The notes: a model not told the origin generated them from the sequence alone. DNA of 64,000 bases from an uncultured Lachnospiraceae bacterium (GCA_910579225.1 CAJTTI010000004.1:124001-188000), one strand, 5' to 3'. Positions 15,570 to 23,464 are shown, counted from the stretch's first letter. Numbers and translations are program-made.

Positions 15570-15905
15570 ATGTATGTATGGTGCAGATTCGCCGTCCCTG
15601 TGGGTATGTGTGTAACTGCCCGCGTCTATGCTGGTGTGGGTAACCCCGCATGCCTTTTCAGTGTACGATGTCTGTACAGGGGGTTGTCCATGCCGGCATG
15701 GGCAGTTATGCACATATCCATAGGGATTTCCCGACGCCCGACCGGCGCTCCTCTTTTGGATGCCGCAGCCTGGCACTGATGCAACACAAAGCCCGGCAGC
15801 CCGGGAATGAAAAACTGACTGCCAAAAATCCGGAGCGCGGCCCGGGAACTGTCGTCCGGCGAGAACCAGGAGCGTAAGCGACAGCCGGCGGGTGCGGATA
15901 AGGAG
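15570..15905. other. Structured GC-rich intergenic region, possible phage origin/packaging signal
   Basis: About 340 nt between prophage genes with no reading frame that has a ribosome site. It contains the perfect palindrome CCATGCCGGCATGG (about 15687-15700), several GC-rich dyads (CCCGGCAGCCCGGG; CTGTCG...CGACAG around 15848-15885) and a TGTGTGGG-rich left part. In filamentous phages the only long non-coding region carries hairpins for single-strand origin and packaging. That role is inferred from position and structure, not from a known motif. Confidence 0.4.
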
Positions 15906-15913
15906 TACCTATC

Positions 15914-16081
15914 ATGGGCGAAGAACTGTATTGTGAACTTAATGGAAAATCGTTTTCTGGTCTGACGGATGCAGAGCTACAGGCTTGTTTCGACGCAGAT
16001 TGCTTCTGTCAGAGCTGTCCTTTGTGCAGTACAGAACACCATTACTATTTAAATTTTTCAGAACAGGAGAATGAATCATGA
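15914..16081 (+). CDS. Small cysteine-rich prophage protein
   Basis: Protein of 55 aa with five Cys in its central part (CELNG...ACFDADCFCQSCPLC), consistent with a small zinc-binding fold. AAGGAG is 9 nt before the ATG. The stop overlaps the next start as ATGA (16078-16081), so it is translationally coupled to the following gene and very likely real. Function unknown. Confidence 0.65.
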   Translation: MGEELYCELNGKSFSGLTDAELQACFDADCFCQSCPLCSTEHHYYLNFSEQENES

Positions 16082-16497
16082 CCAATAGCGTATTTCGAGT
16101 ATTAGTAACTTTCTGTCAACCTCTTGACATTCCGGCGGAGGGAGGAAGGGACCGGATCCAGGGCACTCAGGTTAAATATCTGATGGCAGGTGAGGATTTG
16201 TCCATGTTGCAGGTTCAGCACGGGTACGGTGTCCCGCTTGGTTACCAGAACTTAAAGTGCTTCCTGGATCCGGATGTCATCAAGCAGCTTCCGGCGGCTC
16301 CGGCTTTTTATGACTGTGAGTTCCGGCTGGTTGCTGGAAGTGATGGAAAACTGGTTTCCAAGCCTGTCAGCTTCTCTTATGTAGGAGATGTTGTCTTTTC
16401 TCTGTTTGACGACGATCTTGGTGGTTCAGGTACGAATGAAAAGCAGGATGGCCAGGAAAAGCAGGATGGGAAAGTTTCTTCTAAATCTGCGAAATAA
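16078..16497 (+). CDS. Putative single-stranded-DNA-binding protein of the prophage
   Basis: Protein of 139 aa. A compact beta-rich N-terminal domain of about 105 aa (VFRVLVTFCQPLDIPAEGG, ... FYDCEFRLVAGSDGKLVSKPVSFSYVGDVVFSLF) is followed by a polar tail (GTNEKQDGQEKQDGK). Size, position upstream of the coat gene and a flexible charged tail fit the gpV-type DNA-binding protein of inoviruses. No signature motif confirms this, so the call is positional. Confidence 0.5.
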   Translation: MTNSVFRVLVTFCQPLDIPAEGGRDRIQGTQVKYLMAGEDLSMLQVQHGYGVPLGYQNLKCFLDPDVIKQLPAAPAFYDCEFRLVAGSDGKLVSKPVSFSYVGDVVFSLFDDDLGGSGTNEKQDGQEKQDGKVSSKSAK

Positions 16498-16511
16498 CAG
16501 AGGGCACATTT

Positions 16512-17132
16512 ATGAAGAATCGTTTCATTTTGGAACTCCCTGAGGAAGAGCTTCCCGCTGATCAGGCTGAGTCCGCTGCTTCTCAGAATGAAACAGGCTC
16601 TGTAGAAGCGGCTGCAGGGACAGAGGAAACAAACGGTTCAAATGCTGTTTCCGAAGATATGGAGGCCCTTCCGGAAGTATTCACAGAAGAGACTCCTGCC
16701 CTGTCCCCTTCGGAAGTTTCTGTTCCCGGGATGAAGGATTCCGATTCCGCAGCCGGAACTGTAGATTCCGGGAATGAACAAGTGGTATCAGAAGAGCTTT
16801 CTTCTGGCGGGCCGTTTACTGAGGAATCGACTTCTGGTGAACCAGATGCAGAAGATTTTTCCCCTCAGCTCCCGGACTCGTCTGCTATCACAGAGCCTGA
16901 TTCGGAATCCGAAAGCCTGGAAGATGCTTGGGCCTTTACAGAAGATGCTTTTACAGATCCGGAGACGGAACCTTACCCTTCCAGCCTGGAAAGTCTTATA
17001 CTGGAAGGATTTCAGGTAACTCATGAGTTGATGACTGTACAAATCGGATTGCTTCTGGTATTGCTTGCCATGTTTATTTTCCGATTTGTCCATCATCTCA
17101 TATCAGATATGGTTACATCAAAATTTCAGTAA
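16512..17132 (+). CDS. Tail-anchored acidic prophage membrane protein
   Basis: Protein of 206 aa. There is no signal peptide; about 150 residues of Ser/Glu/Pro-rich, probably disordered acidic sequence are followed by a C-terminal membrane segment (MTVQIGLLLVLLAMFIFRFV, about residues 176-195) and a short basic end. It lies directly before the coat gene, where minor virion or assembly proteins sit in inoviruses. Function not recognised. Confidence 0.65.
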   Translation: MKNRFILELPEEELPADQAESAASQNETGSVEAAAGTEETNGSNAVSEDMEALPEVFTEETPALSPSEVSVPGMKDSDSAAGTVDSGNEQVVSEELSSGGPFTEESTSGEPDAEDFSPQLPDSSAITEPDSESESLEDAWAFTEDAFTDPETEPYPSSLESLILEGFQVTHELMTVQIGLLLVLLAMFIFRFVHHLISDMVTSKFQ

Positions 17133-17146
17133 AGGAGGATATGCAC

Positions 17147-17362
17147 ATGTTAGGAGTTCTTGCAGCTTCATCTCCGGCCGCATCCGGAGCATTGACTGAG
17201 GCAATGTTAACGACGGTACAGGGGGGATTTGACACTCTTGTTGCAACGGTTGGTCAGGTGATTCCCATCGCAGTAACTGCATCTGTTTCTGTGATCGCAC
17301 TGACTGCAGGCGTCAATTATGCGCTGAAGAAAATTCGCGGCGTTCTTTCCAAAGCGTCATGA
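17147..17362 (+). CDS. Major coat protein of inovirus-like prophage (pVIII-like)
   Basis: Protein of 71 aa. Short Ala/Ser-rich start (MLGVLAASSPAASGA), an amphipathic stretch (LTEAMLTTVQGGFDTLVATVG), a hydrophobic helix (IPIAVTASVSVIALTAGVNYA) and a basic C-terminus (LKKIRGVLSKAS). This is the charge layout of filamentous-phage major coat proteins, whose basic end contacts DNA. The start at 17147 is set by AGGAGG 8 nt upstream. A strong terminator follows directly, as after gene VIII in Ff phages, which would raise coat mRNA over distal genes. Confidence 0.78.
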   Translation: MLGVLAASSPAASGALTEAMLTTVQGGFDTLVATVGQVIPIAVTASVSVIALTAGVNYALKKIRGVLSKAS

Positions 17363-17396
17363 CCGATACCGGTCCGTCCGATTCCCTGACGGGAGA

Positions 17397-17418
17397 GGGA
17401 GCCTCGGCTCCCTTTTTT
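17397..17418 (+). terminator. Terminator after the coat protein gene
   Basis: GGGAGCC TC GGCTCCC followed by TTTTTT. Compact and perfect. Confidence 0.9.
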
Positions 17419-17543
17419 GTTACCTGAAACCAGGTAAGGCGCCAATGCTGCACTGTTTCGGCTTATGCTGCCAGGGATGTCAAAAGCTGCTTTTTAGCTG
17501 TGAATCCGGAAAATCAATTCATTTGCAAAGGAAGGAGGTTCCT

Positions 17544-19499
17544 ATGTTCCTGCACGCTTTTTACAAAACCAAAAAAGTAAGCTGTATCCTGCTGGCAGTC
17601 CTGATTTTATGGATGACGCCTGCCTGCGACTATCTGGATACTGCCCATATGGAAACGGTTGATGCAGCCAGTGTTGCAGTCGGGGTTACTGCGGTATCTC
17701 TGCTAAAAGTCGCGGCGGCGGCCTTTGGCGTTGTGATAACAACTGCTCTGACTGTAAAAGCCGTGGATGCTTTTACAACCTGGCTGCAGGAGAATGGGTC
17801 CCAGGAAGACATTGAACTCTGGAACCAGGCGGATACCGACGCGCCCTCCTTCGCCTATTCGGAGTCCCTGGCCGGAAAAGTCGGCGAATGGCTTAGGACG
17901 CAGTTTACCTCCCTGGATTCGGGGGAAGTGACGATTGCATACGGCGACGGCGAGATTACCAACGGCGTACCTGCAGTCTGCCCGGCAGCGGAGGAGAGCT
18001 TACGGAATAATTATCTGTTTCCGACGATCGCTAAAGCGCCAACCTATGATCATTATATCTATATGGTGAATCATGAAAGCTCTGGCTCTATAGGCAGACA
18101 TTATTTGTATTGTTTCATATGTGACGGTTCCCCTTATCTGTTTTTTTATAATTCTGGTTTTACGTATTATTTTTATGATTCAGTAAAAGGTTGTTATGTT
18201 CGACCTATTTCTTCGAGTTTCCGCTCATATTATTTTAATCCGGCTACATTGGATTCCGGGCTTTTATCTGAAAGCTCTACAATGCCTTATAGAGTTAACT
18301 TTAACGGAATCTATCCTGCAGAACCTTCTTATCCGGCTTTTAGATTTGTGACCAATCTTCCGGTCATCGTAACCGATCTGGAGACAAGACCAGGGAATAA
18401 TATCTACTTCTCAGATCTCGCCCCTCACATCCTGCAGACCTACAACTTCAACCAGGAAGCTATGCTGACTTCCTACGGGAACTTCAGCCTTGAGAACGTC
18501 AACCGCCTTCTGGCCCTCAACCTGACTGCTGATAACATTTCTCAGATCCAGGACGCTGTTGATCAGGCGGCTGCTGATCATACTTCCCTTGATGAAGAAG
18601 GCAACCCGATCTATGCTCCGGATATTTCCCAGGCTATTATTGACGCCTATGAACGAGGCCTGGAAGCTGCAGGCGCCGGCACTGTGGACCCGGATCAGCC
18701 TGTGGACCCGGACCGCCCCGTTGACCCGGAGGAACCGGTTGTTCCCCCGGGTGATGGCATTCTTGGCTTTCTGCAGGGGTTACAGGACTCTTTAAAGGCT
18801 TGGATTACCTCTATACCGGATGCTGTGGCCTCCGCTGCAGCTTCCTTGAAAGGCGCGCTGGAAAACGGATGGACAACTCTCTGGAAGCATCTTACCGGCA
18901 TCGGAAATACGCTTACGGACCTTTCCGGAACAGTCGCTGCCGGTTTTGAGCAGATTATGCAGGGGATAACAGATATCCCGGAAACTTTGACCGGACAATT
19001 CTCTGATCTGCAGCAATGGATTCTGGATATTCCGGAGACGCTTTCTGCCGGGTTTTCCGATCTTCAGGAACGGATTGGAGAGTTTTCACTTACCATTACA
19101 GACGCTCTTGCTGATCTGGCCGCCGCGATCCCGGACGCCGGAGCTATTTCAGGTCCCATTACGGATGCCATTGCAGATGCGCTTACTGCAGATCCAGAAG
19201 TGATTCAGGAAACCGTTGAGGCAGAGAAGACGGATCTTTGGAACCTGCCCTTTCTTACCCAGGCTCAGGAACTCTTTGACGATTTCCGGTTCTCCGCCGT
19301 GGTTACTTACCCTAAGATTAAGATCGAGACCCCGGCTGTCCTCCGGCCTTACTATGACCAACCGGAGATTATTCTTTTGGACTTTGAAGATTACAAAGAC
19401 TACTGCCTGTGGGCGCGTCTTCTGTTCCGGGCTGCCATCTGGCTTGCTCTGGTCTGGCATATCGTTGATCTGGCAACGCCCAAGCTTCGGATATCCTGA
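17544..19499 (+). CDS. Large minor coat / adsorption protein of prophage (pIII-like)
   Basis: Protein of 651 aa. Signal peptide (MFLHAFYKTKKVSCILLAVLI...), a second hydrophobic stretch (about residues 45-70), and a large extracytoplasmic part with an aromatic middle (about 165-300). An Asp/Pro linker of repeated VDPDQP units (about 380-400) leads to a region of repeated DIPETL-GFSDLQ motifs (about 470-520), and a C-terminal membrane anchor (LWARLLFRAAIWLALVWHIV) follows. This is the pIII plan: export signal, receptor domains, flexible linkers, anchor. The start at 17544 is fixed by GGAAGGAGG; a longer frame upstream starts before the coat terminator and is rejected. It is the likely host-range determinant. 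Confidence 0.72.
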   Translation: MFLHAFYKTKKVSCILLAVLILWMTPACDYLDTAHMETVDAASVAVGVTAVSLLKVAAAAFGVVITTALTVKAVDAFTTWLQENGSQEDIELWNQADTDAPSFAYSESLAGKVGEWLRTQFTSLDSGEVTIAYGDGEITNGVPAVCPAAEESLRNNYLFPTIAKAPTYDHYIYMVNHESSGSIGRHYLYCFICDGSPYLFFYNSGFTYYFYDSVKGCYVRPISSSFRSYYFNPATLDSGLLSESSTMPYRVNFNGIYPAEPSYPAFRFVTNLPVIVTDLETRPGNNIYFSDLAPHILQTYNFNQEAMLTSYGNFSLENVNRLLALNLTADNISQIQDAVDQAAADHTSLDEEGNPIYAPDISQAIIDAYERGLEAAGAGTVDPDQPVDPDRPVDPEEPVVPPGDGILGFLQGLQDSLKAWITSIPDAVASAAASLKGALENGWTTLWKHLTGIGNTLTDLSGTVAAGFEQIMQGITDIPETLTGQFSDLQQWILDIPETLSAGFSDLQERIGEFSLTITDALADLAAAIPDAGAISGPITDAIADALTADPEVIQETVEAEKTDLWNLPFLTQAQELFDDFRFSAVVTYPKIKIETPAVLRPYYDQPEIILLDFEDYKDYCLWARLLFRAAIWLALVWHIVDLATPKLRIS

Positions 19500-19513
19500 T
19501 ACTGGAGGTGTTT

Positions 19514-19780
19514 ATGACTGATTTTATCTGTGAACTGATTCATGTGTTTTTCGGCCTTGTGGGATTCCTGGTTCCGGAGATTACCATTGATCCCATGGTC
19601 ATCACCAACGGACAGGATGTGATCTCCAGTATCCAGGAGTTTATTCTGGGCGTCAACTTCCTCGTTCCCCTGCCGGATATCTTTTTGATTATCAGCATCT
19701 GCATTACGCTTCGGACCAGTCTTTTTATGACCTTTGTGGGCAATTGGATCCTGCGGCGGATTCTGGACGTCATTCCGTAA
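19514..19780 (+). CDS. Small two-helix membrane protein of prophage (pVI-like)
   Basis: Protein of 88 aa. Two hydrophobic segments (about 4-24 and 52-75), a loop with conserved-looking PEITIDPMVIT and a basic end. GGAGG lies 5 nt before the ATG at 19514. It follows pIII as gene VI does in Ff phages, where pVI caps the virion with pIII. Assignment by position and shape. Confidence 0.6.
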   Translation: MTDFICELIHVFFGLVGFLVPEITIDPMVITNGQDVISSIQEFILGVNFLVPLPDIFLIISICITLRTSLFMTFVGNWILRRILDVIP

Positions 19781-19934
19781 GGTGTGCGATGGACAGCGGT
19801 TGTCCGCCCCGGAAATCTTATGCGGTCCTGCAGATTCTGCATAGTCTGCCGGACCTTGTGCAGTCCGTCGCTGCGGATACTTTGTTATCCGGGAACGTCC
19901 GCGGCATTATTCGATTTTAAAAAGGAGAATCCCT

Positions 19935-20195
19935 ATGAAACGTCTTTTCAAATCTGTCTTTTCTCTGTCCGGTTACTCTTCCGGCAGAGGTTTGTTCCTT
20001 CACAACGCGGTGCTCCTGCTTCTATTCTTCTGGATCTGCCGCCTCTATCAATCCGGCTTCTGGGTGTGCCTTCTGGCTTTTCTCTTTGTCCAGGCATTTC
20101 TTACCATTGTAGAGTATATCTACTGCTTTTTAGCTAAAGTACTGCAGCTGATTAGGGAGGTGATACCTCATGAAGATTCCAGGCGACCTTCCTGA
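19935..20195 (+). CDS. Small membrane protein preceding Zot
   Basis: Protein of 86 aa. Two hydrophobic helices (AVLLLLFFWICRLYQSGFWV and CLLAFLFVQAFLTIVEYIYC), with AAAGGAG before the ATG. Its last 26 nt overlap the start of the Zot gene, so the two are coupled. Possibly part of the export complex; no known motif. Confidence 0.65.
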   Translation: MKRLFKSVFSLSGYSSGRGLFLHNAVLLLLFFWICRLYQSGFWVCLLAFLFVQAFLTIVEYIYCFLAKVLQLIREVIPHEDSRRPS

Positions 20196-21126
20196 GAAGC
20201 TGAGAAACCTTTTAAACGACGAACCGCTTCCGGATCCGAAGTACCAGCACAATCCATTCCCGGAAACCGACAGTGAAAAGTCCCGGCCTGCATCCAAAGT
20301 ACCAGAATCCTTCTACGAGAGAAAGGCTGCCGCCTTCCGACAGATTAATCAGGACATGCAGCCATGGCTTCGCAACTCCGCCCGGTGCCGCTGGTATAAG
20401 AAAAATCTTCCGCTCCTCTATCAGAGGCGGCAGCTGCTTCGTTTTATCCGCATCCTGTCCCGGCCCAAACTCCCCCTCTGGCCGGATTTCTTCCGCTGGA
20501 TGCTGATTGACCTTTTACGGGGCCGGAACCGGCGTTTCTGGGGCATCTATCAGTTTGTTGCACTTCCCGGCGAGGGAAAGACCATATCCATGGTGGCGCA
20601 TATGGAACGGGCCAGAGCAAAGGATCCGAACCTTTACATTGCAACGAACTTCGGATACATTCATCAGGACGCCTATGTCTCGCACTGGACCGATCTGATC
20701 AAGGCGGCTATGTATGCGAAAAACCATCGGCGCAGATGCATCATTGCCGTTGATGAGATTCATGTCCTCTTTGACTCTGCAGACTGGCACTCCTTTCCGG
20801 CGGAACTGCTGGCGCTTCTGTCCTTCAACCGGAAGTTCAGTCTCCAGTTCCTGTGCAGCAGCCAAATCTATGAACGGATTCCAAAGAAGGTCCGGGACAT
20901 CGCTAACTATACGGTGATTTGCAAGAATATCTGGAGTTCGGACCGGCTGTTCCGGAATTATTACTTTACCAAGTCGGACTATGAATCCTCTTTTGACGGG
21001 AAAAAGGTCTCCGCTCAGTTCATCCGGGAGTTCGTCGCTATTTCCGAAATCGGTATGATTCCATATTTGACGAAAAGGGATACGACGGATTTGGTGTTTT
21101 CCCGCTTCCCGGGCTCCATGATCTGA
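20170..21126 (+). CDS. Zot-family phage assembly ATPase, probably 3'-truncated
   Basis: Protein of 318 aa, the inovirus morphogenesis ATPase (pI/Zot). Walker A FVALPGEGKTIS (about residue 138) and Walker B CIIAVDEIHVLF (about residue 195), followed by SFNRKFSLQFLCSSQIYERIPKKVRDIANYTVICKN, typical of the family. It drives extrusion of the phage through the membrane. After REFVA the frame enters sequence that in another frame encodes the replication protein N-terminus and soon stops. The natural C-terminal part, including any membrane segment, seems lost. Confidence 0.8.
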   Translation: MKIPGDLPEKLRNLLNDEPLPDPKYQHNPFPETDSEKSRPASKVPESFYERKAAAFRQINQDMQPWLRNSARCRWYKKNLPLLYQRRQLLRFIRILSRPKLPLWPDFFRWMLIDLLRGRNRRFWGIYQFVALPGEGKTISMVAHMERARAKDPNLYIATNFGYIHQDAYVSHWTDLIKAAMYAKNHRRRCIIAVDEIHVLFDSADWHSFPAELLALLSFNRKFSLQFLCSSQIYERIPKKVRDIANYTVICKNIWSSDRLFRNYYFTKSDYESSFDGKKVSAQFIREFVAISEIGMIPYLTKRDTTDLVFSRFPGSMI

Positions 21127-21725
21127 ATATTGTTCCTTTTTCGTTTTCCAGATTTTATACGGTCTGTCTGCAGTATCCGGAATACTTCGATATTTTCATT
21201 GCACCGAAGGTTCCCCGGGCTGGAAACGGAGAATCGAAGTCGGTAACCTGTGAAGTGATCGTACAAATCCGCTCCTATATGCTCTGGATGTATGGCGTGC
21301 ATGCTGCCTATGAAAAATCCTATGAATACGTCCGGGCTATTTCTGATCAGTTTGGTCTGTCAATTGCTTTTACGCAGGAAAACCGGATTGATTACTGCTG
21401 GCACTATCGGTTCAAAGCCCGCCTGGAATTCTATCTGGAGTACGGAAAAGACGAAAATGTCCGTTATGAAATCCAGCAGCTTCTCTCGGATGAGGTTACC
21501 ATGGGAGATAAATCTGTGATCCGACTGGCCAAAGCCTTAACACCGGAGCTCAATCCTATTGTGAATGTGGAATACCAGACCATGCGCCGGCACAGCAAGA
21601 CTTACCAGCTGGTTCCGTTCAAAGATAATTCCTCTCATGCGACTTCCCGGAGAATCTATGACTACTTGGACAACCGTTCCATTATCATTGATTACCTGAC
21701 ACATCAGGTGTTCCGCTATTTCCGT
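21063..21725 (+). pseudogene. Decayed phage replication initiator (Rep_trans/rolling-circle type)
   Basis: A conserved Rep block is readable: FSFSRFYTVCLQYPEYFDIF, then ESKSVTCEVIVQIRSYMLWM, then ENRIDYCWH, then ARLEFYLEYG, then NRSIIIDYLTH. There are three defects. No start codon lies in frame before the conserved block (a one-base loss near 21073 would join it to MIPYL). ENRIDYCWH runs straight into ARLEFYLEYG, where family members as I recall them have more than 100 residues including catalytic positions. Similarity ends near 21725, where sequence from another element begins. A GTG at 21255 opens a 201-codon frame but starts mid-domain. Replication by this protein is very unlikely. Confidence 0.75.
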
Positions 21726-21923
21726 AGAATCACCATAGAAGATAATAAGATATCCACCCATATCTGCAAAAATATCCCTGTCTGCACCATAATAGATGTC
21801 TGTCTGTTCTACTATTTCTTTTATGCCTGCAACAGCATGTGTATTTTCCCACAGAGATAATGTATGCCTGGTTTTTTCCTGGAAATGTTTTAATGCATCT
21901 ACATTTGCTATGATTTTATACAT
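21537..21923 (-). pseudogene. Truncated cargo gene running into the Rep remnant
   Basis: From ATG 21923 (ribosome site GGGGAAA) about 66 codons look genuine (MYKIIANVDALKHFQEKTRH, ... ADMGGYLIIFYGDSTE). From about 21725 onward the frame reads the antisense of the Rep gene down to 21537, so the C-terminus is chimeric. Function unknown. Confidence 0.55.
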
Positions 21924-21924
21924 A

Positions 21925-22008
21925 CTATTTCCCCTGCTTTCCTTTATGTTGAACAACAATTTTTAAAATACTGACTACCAGTGTTATTCCTAAAATAATA
22001 TCACCCAT
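21925..22008 (-). CDS. Tiny membrane peptide
   Basis: Peptide of 27 aa (MGDIILGITLVVSILKIVVQ, then HKGKQGK): one hydrophobic helix and a basic tail. GGGAGGGAG lies about 12 nt upstream. It sits directly in front of the truncated gene and behind another tiny membrane peptide. Function unknown; small toxin or membrane-complex regulator are possibilities. Confidence 0.45.
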   Translation of the reverse strand: MGDIILGITLVVSILKIVVQHKGKQGK

Positions 22009-22010
22009 AT

Positions 22011-22097
22011 TTAATATGCTCCCTCCCATATAGATACATTGATATAGACTACATTGATAAGTACAATCCCAATACCTATTCCTAATAAATAATTCAT
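22011..22097 (-). CDS. Tiny membrane peptide
   Basis: Peptide of 28 aa (MNYLLGIGIGIVLINVVYIN, then VSIWEGAY): hydrophobic, with GGAAGAAG 6 nt before the ATG. It is 2 nt upstream of the next tiny ORF and 16 nt downstream of the DUF1643 gene, so it belongs to that operon. Confidence 0.45.
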   Translation of the reverse strand: MNYLLGIGIGIVLINVVYINVSIWEGAY

Positions 22098-22112
22098 ATT
22101 CACTTCTTCCTT

Positions 22113-22661
22113 TCATGTTTTAGATAATACAACTTTACGCAATACCCATTTTCCCGAAAATCTCTGTCCTGCAAATAACGGGTGTATTGTTTTCAGTTTT
22201 TTATATTTCTCCTCTGCATCCATAAGTTCCACTAATTTCTTAGCATACGGTTTTAGAATCTTGCTTAAGTTCTCTTTCTCTGTTTTAACTCTCTTGCTTC
22301 CTTCATAACCGCTTCCAAAACCAAGCAGAATTTCATCAAAATCCCTTTTTAATACTTCTTTTATGTATTCCAGGTTGTCATTGTTATCTCCTGCCTTGGC
22401 CGGGTGTAATTTATCTGTAACCTCTGCAAACAGATTGCAAAGTGTGATGGTATGGTATCCCATTGCAAAAAGATTGTTCATCAGATAATTCGTTGTCATG
22501 TCAACCACCAGAAGATTATTGGATGCTGGATTGGTACAAATAACTAAGATTTTCTTTCCTTCTGTTTTTTTGCACTCCATAGTATACTCAAATCTTTTAT
22601 CTGCTTTCTGGCTGAATATTCCCGTCCTTTCCAATATTATATTTTGCTTTACGGTTTCCAT
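22113..22661 (-). CDS. DUF1643 family protein
   Basis: Protein of 182 aa with DUF1643 features: ILVICTNPASNNLLVVDMTTNYLMN, YHTITLCNLFAEVTDKLHPA and DEILLGFGSGYEGSKRV. The family is common on phages and conjugative elements and its biochemical role is unknown. AAAGGAGG lies 8 nt before the ATG. Part of the cargo operon right of the prophage remnant. Confidence 0.8.
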   Translation of the reverse strand: METVKQNIILERTGIFSQKADKRFEYTMECKKTEGKKILVICTNPASNNLLVVDMTTNYLMNNLFAMGYHTITLCNLFAEVTDKLHPAKAGDNNDNLEYIKEVLKRDFDEILLGFGSGYEGSKRVKTEKENLSKILKPYAKKLVELMDAEEKYKKLKTIHPLFAGQRFSGKWVLRKVVLSKT

Positions 22662-22688
22662 CAGTCTCTCCTCCTTTACCGTAAGATG

Positions 22689-22720
22689 TTTGGGCGGTGT
22701 AACCTAATACACCGCCCAAA
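22689..22720. repeat. Perfect 13-bp hairpin between cargo genes
   Basis: TTTGGGCGGTGTA / TACACCGCCCAAA with a 6-nt loop, between the DUF1643 gene and the upstream gene. No T-run on either strand, so it is more likely an RNA processing/stability element or a weak attenuator than a terminator. Confidence 0.65.
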
Positions 22721-22735
22721 ACACAATAAGCGTTA

Positions 22736-23122
22736 TTATTGTGGTACCCTATACAAATGCTTTTTCAGAATAAAATACAGTACATAGATATCGCTGTTCG
22801 TCTCCTGAATATGAAGTTTTTCCAGAAACCACTCTCTGCCCTTGCTGTCACTATAATCCATATCTTTTATCTCTTGTTCTTCCATGCTGTCTGAAAACTG
22901 AGCCTTAAATGGATATACATTGACTGCATCTTCTATATCATGGATATCATCTCTGACAGGCGTCACAATCACAATCAAACATCCTTGCGGACCCAAATCT
23001 TCTTCCAGAATATAATGCATACGTTTCAGAATCCTTTTCGGCAGTCTGTATTTTCCTAATAATGGATTGATATTCCGCAAAAGCAACAGTTGGTTTTCTG
23101 AAAATATTTTAATGACCTTCAC
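22736..23122 (-). CDS. Cargo protein of unknown function
   Basis: Protein of 128 aa with a GTG start (AAGGAGG 7 nt upstream). Mixed alpha/beta (YILEEDLGPQGCLIVIVTPV) with a KREWFLEKL-like segment near the end. No family recognised. It lies between a terminator (23154-23183) and the 22.7-kb hairpin. Confidence 0.6.
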   Translation of the reverse strand: MKVIKIFSENQLLLLRNINPLLGKYRLPKRILKRMHYILEEDLGPQGCLIVIVTPVRDDIHDIEDAVNVYPFKAQFSDSMEEQEIKDMDYSDSKGREWFLEKLHIQETNSDIYVLYFILKKHLYRVPQ

Positions 23123-23153
23123 CTTGTTTCCTCCTTTCTTCTAAATTTGCACA

Positions 23154-23183
23154 AAGAAAAAAGACAGATTTTCTCAATCTGTC
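23154..23183 (-). terminator. Terminator within the cargo operon
   Basis: GACAGATT (23163-23170) / AATCTGTC (23176-23183). On the minus strand a T6 run follows (plus-strand A-run 23154-23162). It separates the two promoter-proximal small genes from the 23122 gene. Confidence 0.8.
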
Positions 23184-23263
23184 CCTTCCTGTGGTGCTTC
23201 AAACACACAGAATCACATGCTTTAAAGGTCACCTTCATAATAATGATATATATTTATACATCC

Positions 23264-23392
23264 CTATCTTTTTACCCAATTATGAGGCTTTATTTTGCCG
23301 TTTTTATCCTTATAACAAGTTCCTCCTGTTGGTTTGGCAGTCGGCGCGTTTGTTGTCATGGTCTTACCGCAATGCTTACATATCCAGTTCAT
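23264..23392 (-). CDS. Small zinc-ribbon-like protein
   Basis: Protein of 42 aa. Begins MNWICKHCGKTM (CxxC) and has a further Cys in TGGTCYKDKNG; ends IKPHNWVKR. AAGGGAG is 10 nt before the ATG. Similar tiny proteins are frequent in Lachnospiraceae contact-dependent or phage-like loci as I recall. Function unknown. Confidence 0.6.
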   Translation of the reverse strand: MNWICKHCGKTMTTNAPTAKPTGGTCYKDKNGKIKPHNWVKR

Positions 23393-23464
23393 ATAAAAGA
23401 CTCCCTTCTACATCAAAATCTTATCTGTAATATCTGATAAAATATGATTACATTTCATATCTTT

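Noticed and set aside
15570..15877. Two overlapping 69- and 75-codon frames in the prophage non-coding region
   Set aside because: Neither has a ribosome site; composition follows the palindromic GC-rich DNA. Kept as a structured region instead.
17445..17543. Upstream extension of the pIII-like gene
   Set aside because: The extra 33 codons begin close after the coat terminator without a ribosome site, while GGAAGGAGG marks the ATG at 17544 and a signal peptide starts there.
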